Positions 42,104-49,954 of a stretch of 64,000 nucleotides of DNA are shown in pieces. This DNA comes from Njordibacter sp937773555. Its GTDB lineage: Bacteria > Pseudomonadota > Gammaproteobacteria > Pseudomonadales > Balneatricaceae. The position numbers and the translations under genes were made by a program. The stretch spans positions 1,302,001-1,366,000 of the forward strand of contig NZ_CP159830.1 of the NCBI RefSeq assembly GCF_047730085.1, in the 5' to 3' direction. The first letter of the stretch is position 1. Each line of letters opens with the position of its first letter. The notes beneath the pieces were generated by a model, which worked only from the letters and a program-made list of their open reading frames with translations, ran no database searches and had not been told where the DNA came from.

Positions 42104-43774
42104 ATGTACGCCTATAACCAATTTGACCAAACACTCGTTGACCAACGGGTGGATCAGTACCGTGATCAAACCCGTCGGTATTTAGCTGGAGAAATTCCAG
42201 AAGACGAATTTCGCGTGCTAAGGCTCATGAACGGACTTTATATCCAACGTCTTGCCCCTATGCTTCGTGTGGCAATTCCTTACGGTCTGATGAAAAGCGA
42301 CCAGTTACGTACATTAGCACAAATTTCACGGACTTATGATAAGGGTTATGGCCACTTTACTACACGTCAAAATATGCAGTTTAATTGGCCCACACTAGAG
42401 TCTGTGCCAGACATTTTAGCTGATTTGGCTAAGGTGCAGATGCATGCTATTCAGACTAGTGGTGCCTGCATTCGAAATACCACAACTGACCCGTTTGCTG
42501 GCGTGAGTGCTGACGAGATAGAAGACACCCGCCCCTGGTGTGAAATGATCCGCCAGTGGAGTACCCTGCACCCAGAGTTCGCCTACTTACCCCGTAAATT
42601 TAAAATTGCAGTATCGGGTTCATCCAGTGACCGCGCAGCTTCTCAGGTTCATGATATTGGTCTACATTTGTATCATAATGAACAGGGTGAAATGGGTTTT
42701 GAAGTATTAGTGGGAGGTGGTCTGGGCCGCACACCAGTTATTGGTAAAACGGTACGAAAATTTCTTGAGCCACAAGAACTGCTGTCATACCTAGACGCTG
42801 TGCTGAGGGTCTACAACCTTAATGGTCGTCGTGACAATAAATACAAAGCCCGCATCAAAATTTTAGTAAATGCTGTAGGCATTGATGCGTTTGCAGAAAT
42901 GGTTGAAGCGGAATGGCAGTTTACAAAGGGTAAGGACTTGCGTTTGCCAACGGCAGAAATAGAGCGTGTAAAAGGCTTTTTTAAACCCCCTAATTATTTA
43001 TCAGTTGAAAATGCTCAAAGTAGCCTAAAAGCTGAAATGGCAGCACACCCCCAGTTTGCTAAGTGGTATAAACAAAATACCCGTGATCACAAGCAACCAG
43101 GCTACCGCATTGTGGTAGTGGCTCTTAAAAATCAATTACAAGCCCCTGGCGATGTAAGCCACCAACAAATGGACGGCATAGCCACATTGGCAGACCAGTT
43201 TAGCTTTGCAGAGTTGCGCTCAACACACGATCAAAATTTAGTACTAGCCGACGTAGCCCAACGTGATCTATTAAGTCTTTGGTTAAAGTTAACTGACTTG
43301 GGTATGGCCCGCGCTAATATAGGCACACTCACAGATATGATTAACTGTCCTGGGCTAGATTTTTGTAGCTTAGCCAATGCAGAAACTCTAATTCTGTCTC
43401 GCCAAATTAATGAAACCTTTGACGACATGGATTATCAGTATGAGCTTGGTGAAATTCAGCTAAAAATTTCTGGTTGTATCAATGCCTGTGGCCACCACCA
43501 TGTTGGCCACATTGGTATTTTAGGTGTCGAGAAAGGTGGCAAGCAAGTTTACCAGTTTACTCTTGGGGGTTCTGCTTCTAACGATGCAAGTTTGGGTAAA
43601 ACCCTTGGGCGCTCTATAGATCAAGATCAAGTAGTCGTGGTGATTGGGCAAATATTAGACGTTTACGTACAGCAGCGAAAAACGGATGAAACATTTTTAC
43701 AAACTGTGCGCCGCATTGGTTTTGCACCATTTAAGGAGCGTGTTTATGGCACTCATCAAAGATCAGCAGCTTAG
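42104..43774 (+). CDS. cysI: Sulfite reductase hemoprotein (CysI family, nitrite/sulfite reductase)
   Basis: Siroheme and 4Fe-4S enzyme that reduces sulfite to sulfide for cysteine synthesis. The 556-residue protein has two ferredoxin-like half domains, TTRQNMQFNWP, and HAIQTSGACIRNTTTDPFAG in the substrate region. The cluster cysteines are in CPGLDFC and CINACGHHHVGH. Many proteobacteria pair this form with a DUF934 gene and cysH rather than with the flavoprotein CysJ. Here DUF934 overlaps the 3' end, but no cysH follows. Nitrite reduction is the alternative role; the DUF934 partner favours sulfite. Confidence 0.93.
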   Translation: MYAYNQFDQTLVDQRVDQYRDQTRRYLAGEIPEDEFRVLRLMNGLYIQRLAPMLRVAIPYGLMKSDQLRTLAQISRTYDKGYGHFTTRQNMQFNWPTLESVPDILADLAKVQMHAIQTSGACIRNTTTDPFAGVSADEIEDTRPWCEMIRQWSTLHPEFAYLPRKFKIAVSGSSSDRAASQVHDIGLHLYHNEQGEMGFEVLVGGGLGRTPVIGKTVRKFLEPQELLSYLDAVLRVYNLNGRRDNKYKARIKILVNAVGIDAFAEMVEAEWQFTKGKDLRLPTAEIERVKGFFKPPNYLSVENAQSSLKAEMAAHPQFAKWYKQNTRDHKQPGYRIVVVALKNQLQAPGDVSHQQMDGIATLADQFSFAELRSTHDQNLVLADVAQRDLLSLWLKLTDLGMARANIGTLTDMINCPGLDFCSLANAETLILSRQINETFDDMDYQYELGEIQLKISGCINACGHHHVGHIGILGVEKGGKQVYQFTLGGSASNDASLGKTLGRSIDQDQVVVVIGQILDVYVQQRKTDETFLQTVRRIGFAPFKERVYGTHQRSAA

Positions 43775-44171
43775 CCTTAGCCATGCTGCAACACCGCACA
43801 TTAGGTTCGCCGATTGGCTTGATGATGACCTAGTGATAAGTGATGCTGTACTAACCAACGGTGCGGATGATTTAGCGTGCTTGCTAGCCAATGCCAATAA
43901 GTTATCTGTTATTGCAATTGAATTTGAAACCTTCGCCGACGGTCGTGGTTTTAGCATGGCCAGAATGCTGCGTCGAGACGGCTACCAAGGCGAAATTCGT
44001 GCAGTAGGGGATGTGGCCATGGATCGCATTGAGTTTATGACCCGAGTAGGTTTCAACGCCTTTGAGTTGCGAGAAGACCAAGACGCATTGCAAGCGCTAG
44101 CTAAATTAGGTGAAGTTTCAGTACACTTTCAACCTAGCGCAGATGGCAAGGGCCCAGCCTATATGAGATAA
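43746..44171 (+). CDS. DUF934 protein, sulfite reductase partner
   Basis: I start at ATG 43746, eight bases after AAGGAG, giving a 141-residue product that overlaps cysI by 29 bases; a start at 43686 would lie deep inside cysI. The protein has the family core IAIEFETFADGRGFSMARML, the RRDGYQGEIRAVGDV segment and EDQDALQALA. DUF934 proteins almost always accompany the ferredoxin-type sulfite reductase and are presumed to help electron delivery or assembly; the exact role is unknown. Confidence 0.92.
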   Translation: MALIKDQQLSLSHAATPHIRFADWLDDDLVISDAVLTNGADDLACLLANANKLSVIAIEFETFADGRGFSMARMLRRDGYQGEIRAVGDVAMDRIEFMTRVGFNAFELREDQDALQALAKLGEVSVHFQPSADGKGPAYMR

Positions 44172-44174
44172 ATA

Positions 44175-44198
44175 TTTACCTGCGTCAGTGCAGGTAAA
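44175..44198. other. Stem-loop between the DUF934 gene and cspA
   Basis: TTTACCTGC and GCAGGTAAA pair perfectly (nine bases) around a six-base loop between the convergent DUF934 and cold-shock genes. No run of Ts follows on either strand, so it may be a weak or Rho-assisted terminator. Confidence 0.35.
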
Positions 44199-44243
44199 GC
44201 TAATGGGCGTTGGGTCATTCTAGCGGCCTATTTTCTAAAGCCT

Positions 44244-44453
44244 TTAAACAGGTGAAACGTTAGCAGCTTGCAATCCTTTTTCACCATCAGTAATAGTGAA
44301 TCGTACCTGTTGGCCTTGTTCTAGGCTTTTGTAGCCTTCTTTTATTATTGCGCTAAAGTGAACAAATACATCTGCACCATCAGGCTGCTCTAAAAAGCCA
44401 AATCCTTTGGTATTATTGAAAAACTTTACCGTTCCTGTGATGAATTCTGACAT
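44244..44453 (-). CDS. Cold-shock protein (CspA family)
   Basis: Single OB-fold RNA/DNA chaperone of 69 residues. The start is ATG 44453 (MSEFITGTVKFFNNTKGFGF); the longer frame to 44495 lies in the leader. RNP1 is KGFGFL and RNP2 is VFVHF, both intact. The GGG-containing sequence AAGGGATACC upstream may serve as ribosome site. The roughly 220-base divergent gap to the LysE-type gene includes a possible cold-shock leader with an ACACAT/ATGTGT hairpin at about 44489-44511, a common way to regulate these genes. Confidence 0.95.
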   Translation of the reverse strand: MSEFITGTVKFFNNTKGFGFLEQPDGADVFVHFSAIIKEGYKSLEQGQQVRFTITDGEKGLQAANVSPV

Positions 44454-44677
44454 AGGTAGGTATCCCTTAAAATGATTTCTGAAAAGCTGACACATACGTG
44501 TTTTATGTGTGCGTATCGGGGTAAATTTTTAACCAATAACTCATAAAAATTGGTCATTTATTGGCCAAAATATTAACGTTATTGATTAAATGCGTCAATC
44601 TTAAATAGTGTCATAGTCTGTTAAAAATGAGGTAATATGTCGCGTCTAGATTTATTATTTAGTTAGCGGGTGGGCAC

Positions 44678-45301
44678 ATGACATTGGAATTTTCTTTAGC
44701 CTACTTTGTGGCTGTATTTATATTCTCTATCACCCCTGGGCCAGGTGTTTTTGCACTGATTGCTAAAGCCTTAAAAAATGGGGGACATGGCTGTTGGGGA
44801 TTGGCACTAGGCATGACGGTGAGCGATATTGTGTATTTATTATTGGTCGTTTGGGGGCTTGCTTACATTGCTAGTGAATATCAAATTATCTTTACGCTAA
44901 TTCGCTGGTGCGGTGCCGCCTACCTATTTTATTTGTCTTGGCAGGTTTGGCACGCTCCTATCGACCTTAGCATAGTAGACCTTACCCCAATTCGTAATAA
45001 GGCTGCCGGGTTTATGCTAAGTTTTGCCGAAGGGATGTTGATTTCAGCTACCAACCCCAAGGTAATGCTATTTTATATTGCATTTTTACCTACTTTTGTA
45101 GATTTAACCCTGCTAACCACTCAAGGTGTTGTACTCGTTGTTGGGCTAAACTTTATTGCCTTAATGTTGGGGTTATTACTGATTGCCTACAGTGCAAGTA
45201 AGGCTCGAAAACTGTTCAGTCAAAATAGCGCAGTAAAGCGTTTAAACCAAGTTATAGCAGGTCTTATGGCAACTGCAGGGCTGCTTATCTTAACTCGCTG
45301 A
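44678..45301 (+). CDS. LysE/RhtB family amino-acid exporter
   Basis: The 207-residue inner-membrane protein has six hydrophobic helices. The family opening is FSITPGPGVFALIAKALKNG (about 17-36), with GLALGMTVSDIVYLLL following and TNPKVMLFYIAFLPTFVD near residue 125. These carriers export amino acids such as lysine, threonine or homoserine lactone; the substrate cannot be read from the sequence. Its end overlaps the end of a convergent LysR gene by 12 bases; LysE exporters are often controlled by an adjacent LysR regulator. Confidence 0.92.
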   Translation: MTLEFSLAYFVAVFIFSITPGPGVFALIAKALKNGGHGCWGLALGMTVSDIVYLLLVVWGLAYIASEYQIIFTLIRWCGAAYLFYLSWQVWHAPIDLSIVDLTPIRNKAAGFMLSFAEGMLISATNPKVMLFYIAFLPTFVDLTLLTTQGVVLVVGLNFIALMLGLLLIAYSASKARKLFSQNSAVKRLNQVIAGLMATAGLLILTR

Positions 45302-46159
45302 TTGCTCTAGGCCAGCATAAAGGTATTCATAAAGGCGCTTAGTAGCATCTGTTTGGTTACCTTTGTCATGCTTGAATACCAGTTTCACATGGCCCAATAG
45401 AGGGTTATTGTGTATTTGCAGATGGCTTTGTAACCCATCAGGCACAGTGCTGCGGGCTAGGGCACTAATGCCTAGGCCAGCTTCTATAGCAGCTTGAATG
45501 CCCAATAAACTAGATGAGCTATAAGCAATACGCCAGGCGATGCCAGCGGCATTGAGCTTACTAATGATTTGTTGGCGGTAGCGGCAACCACTGGGGTAAA
45601 CAACCAAAGGTACGGGTTGGTCTTCGGGCCAGTCAAAGTGACCGTTGGTAACCCAAACGATGGTTTCATAAAATTCATCACCCAAACTAATGGGTAGTGT
45701 TTCTGCTAGGCTATCTGTGGCCAAAACTAGGTCATAGTGCCCTTGTTGAAAATCTTTTAACAACGTCACACTTAAGTCACAGTTCACTTCCAGAGTAACT
45801 TCCGGGTGGGCTTGGCCAAACTGGCTCAGTAGTCGCGGCAAAAATGACACTTCAAAATCATTGGGTATGCCTAAACGTACTTGTCCAGAAATTCTACTTT
45901 TGGCTAAGCGAGTTACTGCGCTATCGTTGATGTCTAACAGTCGTCTGGCGAAACCAAGTAGCACTTCACCCTCTTCTGTTACTTCAAGACCGTTATTTCT
46001 TTGAAATACTGTGATGTCTAGCAGTTCTTCTAGACGCTTTACTTGCAAACTTATGGCGGGTTGAGAGCGCCCTAAAAATGTGCCAGCTACGGTAAAGCCT
46101 CCAAGATCTACAATGGTGACAAAGGTGCGTAAAAGTTCTGTGGGGATATTTTTCATCAT
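45290..46159 (-). CDS. LysR-family transcriptional regulator
   Basis: I place the start at ATG 46159 (MMKNIPTELLRTFVTIVDLG); the longer frame to 46234 adds hydrophobic residues unlike the family. The product is 289 residues. The winged helix-turn-helix spans about 5-65 (GGFTVAGTFLGRSQPAISLQ), and the LysR substrate-binding domain covers about 90-285. It is convergent with the LysE-type exporter and divergent from a second LysR gene across about 120 bases. It may regulate the exporter or the Rieske operon; the sequence alone does not decide. Confidence 0.9.
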   Translation of the reverse strand: MMKNIPTELLRTFVTIVDLGGFTVAGTFLGRSQPAISLQVKRLEELLDITVFQRNNGLEVTEEGEVLLGFARRLLDINDSAVTRLAKSRISGQVRLGIPNDFEVSFLPRLLSQFGQAHPEVTLEVNCDLSVTLLKDFQQGHYDLVLATDSLAETLPISLGDEFYETIVWVTNGHFDWPEDQPVPLVVYPSGCRYRQQIISKLNAAGIAWRIAYSSSSLLGIQAAIEAGLGISALARSTVPDGLQSHLQIHNNPLLGHVKLVFKHDKGNQTDATKRLYEYLYAGLEQSAS

Positions 46160-46278
46160 TAAATTATAAAACAAATTAATGTTGAATAAAAAGTTATTAA
46201 AATAATTAATCCATTGAGGTTTAATAAATACCAAAGTGACGTCATACTCTAATAGCGGATAACAAATGAGTTTTAGTC

Positions 46279-47175
46279 ATGCCATTGAACATAAAATCTT
46301 TACCTCCTCTAAATGCTCTAGTTGCCTTTGATGTGGCTGCAACGAGTGCAAGTTTTACTCAAGCTGCAGCTAAACTGTTTGTAACACAAGGTGCAATAAG
46401 TCGCCAAATATGTAGTTTAGAGAAAAGTCTGGGTATTGATTTATTTGATCGCAAAAAACGTCAAGTGCGCTTGACTGCGGCTGGCCGTGAGTACCATCAG
46501 CACATCGCTAATGCCTTAAGTGAGATATCAATGGCAACGTTTGCGATTAAAAACCCAGTGCAAACCAAACAAATTACTATTGCTGCTAGTCATGCTGTTG
46601 CCTCCTTGTGGCTTATGCCACGCATCACCGAGTACCTGCGTGCGTATCCAGATACTGATATACGCTTGTTAGTAGCCGATAACGTGCTAGAGGTGGACGC
46701 AGCTGACTTTGACTGCAACATCCGTTTTAGTGCAGTTGAGCCTATTGCCTATAGGGTCGATCACCTTTTTTCACAACGTGTGTTTGTGGTATCCAGCCCA
46801 GAATTTTTAGCCCAACATAAGTCGCTCTCTCCAAGGGATTTACTAGCCACAAGGCAGCTAGTGTTGGATAACCCGACCATTGGTTGGTTTAACTGGCCAG
46901 ACTGGTTTAAGGGCATGGATATGTTGCCAGTAGTGCCGCAACATAAAGTGATTTTTAGTCATTACAATATGTTGATTCAAGCAGCTCAACAAGGCCAAGG
47001 TGTCGCACTGGCATGGGATCATTTATTGTCTGATTATTTGGCAACAGGTAGCTTAGTTAAGGCTTTTGACCAAACTTTGGATACCGAAGCTAGCTTCTAT
47101 CTTATGACGTCTGTGATGGGTAGCAAGAAGCAAGCTTTAGATAATTTTCGCTTGTGGTTAATGAATAATTTATAA
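46279..47175 (+). CDS. LysR-family regulator, GcvA-like
   Basis: The 298-residue regulator opens MPLNIKSLPPLNALVAFDVA, which resembles the GcvA group. The helix-turn-helix is ASFTQAAAKLFVTQGAISRQ (about residues 23-42), followed by a LysR substrate-binding domain from about 90. It lies directly upstream of the Rieske oxygenase operon on the same strand, 113 bases away. It is therefore the best candidate for that operon's regulator, which is an inference. It is divergent from the LysR gene at 45290. Confidence 0.9.
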   Translation: MPLNIKSLPPLNALVAFDVAATSASFTQAAAKLFVTQGAISRQICSLEKSLGIDLFDRKKRQVRLTAAGREYHQHIANALSEISMATFAIKNPVQTKQITIAASHAVASLWLMPRITEYLRAYPDTDIRLLVADNVLEVDAADFDCNIRFSAVEPIAYRVDHLFSQRVFVVSSPEFLAQHKSLSPRDLLATRQLVLDNPTIGWFNWPDWFKGMDMLPVVPQHKVIFSHYNMLIQAAQQGQGVALAWDHLLSDYLATGSLVKAFDQTLDTEASFYLMTSVMGSKKQALDNFRLWLMNNL

Positions 47176-47188
47176 GTTAATCTATGAG

Positions 47189-47213
47189 TTTATTTCATGA
47201 AATGAATGATAAA
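47189..47213. promoter_or_regulatory. Possible operator upstream of the Rieske operon
   Basis: A perfect 12-base palindrome ATTTCATGAAAT (47192-47203) lies within a larger dyad whose outer arms read TTTAT (47189-47193) and ATAAA (47209-47213). It lies about 85 bases before the Rieske oxygenase start and 40 bases before a candidate promoter. This fits a LysR-type binding site. Confidence 0.35.
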
Positions 47214-47231
47214 TAATCGTTTGTTGCTGTC

Positions 47232-47260
47232 TCTGGTTTCAGGCATTGTGGTTATATAAT
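47232..47260 (+). promoter_or_regulatory. Candidate promoter of the Rieske operon
   Basis: TATAAT at 47255-47260 is preceded after 17 bases by TCTGGT, a poor -35, which suits an activator-dependent promoter. It lies 28 bases upstream of the start codon. Confidence 0.4.
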
Positions 47261-47288
47261 TTGCCTTACGTCAACTTAAGGACCACCA

Positions 47289-48494
47289 ATGAACGCCTAT
47301 GACCTTATCCCTATCACAAGTCTAGAAAAAGCCATGCTTCCGATTGGAGAAGCCAGTGGCCTGCCCAGCCCCTTATACAACGACCCAGACATGTTTGCTC
47401 ACGAACGTGATCTTTTACTAGGTAAAACATGGGCGGGCGTTGGTTTTGCTGGAGATATGCCACAGCTAGGCTATGTCAAGCCAGTTTCTTTTATGGGGTT
47501 ACCACTGGTAATTATCCGTGATAATGACAATATTATCCGCGTGTTCCATAACGTCTGTAGCCATCGTGGTATGTTATTAATCAATAAAGAAGGGCCTATT
47601 AAGGGGAGTATCCGCTGCCCTTATCACTCATGGACCTATGATCTAACTGGTCAGCTAAAAGGCACCCCCCACATCGGTGGGTTAGGGGTACACAAAGTAA
47701 ATAGCTTGGTATACGACAGGCATGGTTTAAAGGAAGTGGCTAGCGCGGTTTGGTTTGATATTGTGTTTGTAAATCTAGATGGCAGTGCGAACTCTTTTGA
47801 AGAGTTTATTGCACCCATTGTGGAGCGTTGGCAACCATTCATGGGAGATACTGGCTATAGCCGGATGCGTAGAGAAATACCCAGCGAAGGACAAACCCAA
47901 GGTGAGTTCACCTTAAAAGTGGCATGTAATTGGAAGCTAGCTGTAGAAAATTATTGTGAAAGCTACCATTTGCCATGGATACATCCAAACCTAAATGTTT
48001 ATTCACGCATTCAAGATCATTACCATATAATGTTTGCCAATGAGTTTGCTGGCCAGGGTACTATGGTTTATAACCTAGCTGATTCTGCAGGGACACGTTT
48101 GCCAGTGTTCCCCGAATGGCAACAAAACCGTATGAAAGAAGCCGAATACATTACCGTATTCCCCAATGTATTGCTGGGTATCCAAGCCGACCACACCTTT
48201 GCAATTGTGTTAGAGCCAGTAGCTAATAATCAAACTGTTGAGCACTTAAGGTTAATGTACGTGGGTGATGAGGCTATTACACCTGAATATAAAGGCTGCA
48301 GAGATGCTACTTTATCAGCGTGGAAGGAAGTTTTTCAAGAAGACGTCATGGTGGTGGAAGGCATGCAGCTTGGTAGATCGTCGCCTGGCTTTAACGGAGG
48401 TCAATTCTCCCCAGTGTTAGACAACCCTACCCACTACTTTCACAAATGGGCAGCGAAACACTTAATTGAAAGCATACAAACAACCGGAGTTTAA
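47289..48494 (+). CDS. Rieske non-heme iron oxygenase, alpha subunit (quaternary-amine monooxygenase-like)
   Basis: The 401-residue oxygenase has a Rieske cluster site C90-x-H92-x17-C110-x2-H113 and a catalytic domain. Its mononuclear iron histidines, H227 and H232, are in ENYCESYHLPWIH. The residue three before H227, which links the two metal centres, is Glu (E224) rather than the Asp of naphthalene-type dioxygenases. Carnitine monooxygenase CntA uses a Glu here. This, the single-subunit layout and the lack of a beta-subunit gene point to the choline/betaine/carnitine monooxygenase group. The operon continues with an aldehyde dehydrogenase and a rubredoxin/reductase fusion, so electrons may come from rubredoxin. 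The substrate is unknown. Confidence 0.88.
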   Translation: MNAYDLIPITSLEKAMLPIGEASGLPSPLYNDPDMFAHERDLLLGKTWAGVGFAGDMPQLGYVKPVSFMGLPLVIIRDNDNIIRVFHNVCSHRGMLLINKEGPIKGSIRCPYHSWTYDLTGQLKGTPHIGGLGVHKVNSLVYDRHGLKEVASAVWFDIVFVNLDGSANSFEEFIAPIVERWQPFMGDTGYSRMRREIPSEGQTQGEFTLKVACNWKLAVENYCESYHLPWIHPNLNVYSRIQDHYHIMFANEFAGQGTMVYNLADSAGTRLPVFPEWQQNRMKEAEYITVFPNVLLGIQADHTFAIVLEPVANNQTVEHLRLMYVGDEAITPEYKGCRDATLSAWKEVFQEDVMVVEGMQLGRSSPGFNGGQFSPVLDNPTHYFHKWAAKHLIESIQTTGV

Positions 48495-48498
48495 AGCT

Positions 48499-49944
48499 AT
48501 GAATCAGCGTCAACAGGGCATTACCCATAGTACCAATTTTATTAATGGCGAATGGGTAGATAGCGATGAGCGTATAAAGGTAGAAAACCCAGCCAACGGT
48601 ATGTTGGTAGGCACTATTGCGCGTGCTATGCCGACCCATGTAGATCAGGCAGTAAGCGCAGCCCGGCAATGTCATAATGATCGCCTCATAGCAGGTATGG
48701 CTCCCTATCAACGCATGCAATTACTCCATGCTATTGCTGAGCAAATTAGAACCTTAGCTAAACGCGGTGGCAAGCTTTTGTGTTTGGAGAATGGTAAACC
48801 ATTAAGTGCAGCAGAGTGGGAATTTGAGGAAGCAGCACGTTACTTTGAATACTACGCTGGTATGGCAGACAAAATTGAAGGTCAATCTATTCCCTTGGGT
48901 GAAGGGCTAGTAGACTTTACTGAGTACGAGCCATTTGGTGTTTCAGCTCAAATCATTCCATGGAATTTTCCAGTGTCCCTAGTGGCTAGGTCCTTAGCAC
49001 CTGCTTTAGCAGCAGGTAATAGTGTGGTAATAAAGTCACCTGAGTTAACGCCCTTGGCAGTAGCCTTGTTAGGAGAGGCTATGGTTAATGCAAAGGTGCC
49101 GCCAGGGGGGGTGAATATTTTGTGTGGTTATGGCCATGACACTGGTGTGGCATTAGCAGCCCATAGTGATATTGACCAAATCGTCTTTACAGGGTCTGTT
49201 GCAACGGGGCAGTCTATTATGAAGGCTGCGGTAGAGCATGTTGTGCCATGTGTTATGGAATTAGGTGGCAAGTCTGCTGGTGTTGTTTTTGCAGATGCCA
49301 ATTTAGACCAAGTTATTTCCAGCGCTGATGTGGGTAATTTATTTAACTCAGGGCAGGTATGTTCTGCCATGTCACGTCTTATTGTGCATGAGAGCGTTTA
49401 TGAAGAGGTAAAACAGCGTTTAGTTGCCTGTTTCTCAACTAAGTCTATAGGAGCTGGTATGGATGAAGCTGATGTCACTCCCATACTTACCAACATTCAG
49501 CTTGATAAAATTGCAGGCATGTGTGCGCGGGCAAAAGAACAGGGTGCACATTGTTTAGTGGGAGGTATGCCGTTGGACCAAGCGGGTTATTTTATGCCCC
49601 CAACTCTTATAGAAGCCGATGCCAACACAGAAATAGCGCAACAAGAAGTGTTTGGGCCAGTACTGGTGTTAATGAAATTCAATACGCCTCAAGAAGCTTA
49701 TGATATAGCCAACGGCACCGATTTTGGTTTGGTAGCTGGGGTATTTACTCAGAATTTGAGTTTAGCGTTGCGGGCTAGTCGTGCGTTAGTTGCTGGCCAG
49801 GTTTTTGTTAATGAATGGTTTGCTGGCGGTATTAGCACTCCTTTTGGCGGTGTGGGAAAATCTGGGTTTGGGCGTGAAAAAGGTCAAGAAGCTTTGTATA
49901 ATTATGTCCGTACTAAAAACATAGCAATTCGTTTAACACCCTAG
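48499..49944 (+). CDS. NAD(P)-dependent aldehyde dehydrogenase
   Basis: I start at ATG 48499 (MNQRQQGITHSTNFINGEWV), which follows GGAG and the Rieske stop by four bases; the frame from 48466 overlaps the Rieske gene. The 481-residue enzyme has IIPWNFPVSLVARSLAPAL (cofactor site), FTGSVATGQSIM, the general-base glutamate in MELGGKSAG and the nucleophile in NSGQVCSAMSRL. The class resembles betaine-aldehyde and related dehydrogenases. Lying directly after the oxygenase, it probably oxidises the aldehyde released by demethylation or cleavage; which aldehyde cannot be said. Confidence 0.92.
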   Translation: MNQRQQGITHSTNFINGEWVDSDERIKVENPANGMLVGTIARAMPTHVDQAVSAARQCHNDRLIAGMAPYQRMQLLHAIAEQIRTLAKRGGKLLCLENGKPLSAAEWEFEEAARYFEYYAGMADKIEGQSIPLGEGLVDFTEYEPFGVSAQIIPWNFPVSLVARSLAPALAAGNSVVIKSPELTPLAVALLGEAMVNAKVPPGGVNILCGYGHDTGVALAAHSDIDQIVFTGSVATGQSIMKAAVEHVVPCVMELGGKSAGVVFADANLDQVISSADVGNLFNSGQVCSAMSRLIVHESVYEEVKQRLVACFSTKSIGAGMDEADVTPILTNIQLDKIAGMCARAKEQGAHCLVGGMPLDQAGYFMPPTLIEADANTEIAQQEVFGPVLVLMKFNTPQEAYDIANGTDFGLVAGVFTQNLSLALRASRALVAGQVFVNEWFAGGISTPFGGVGKSGFGREKGQEALYNYVRTKNIAIRLTP

Positions 49945-49954
49945 AGAATTTTGT

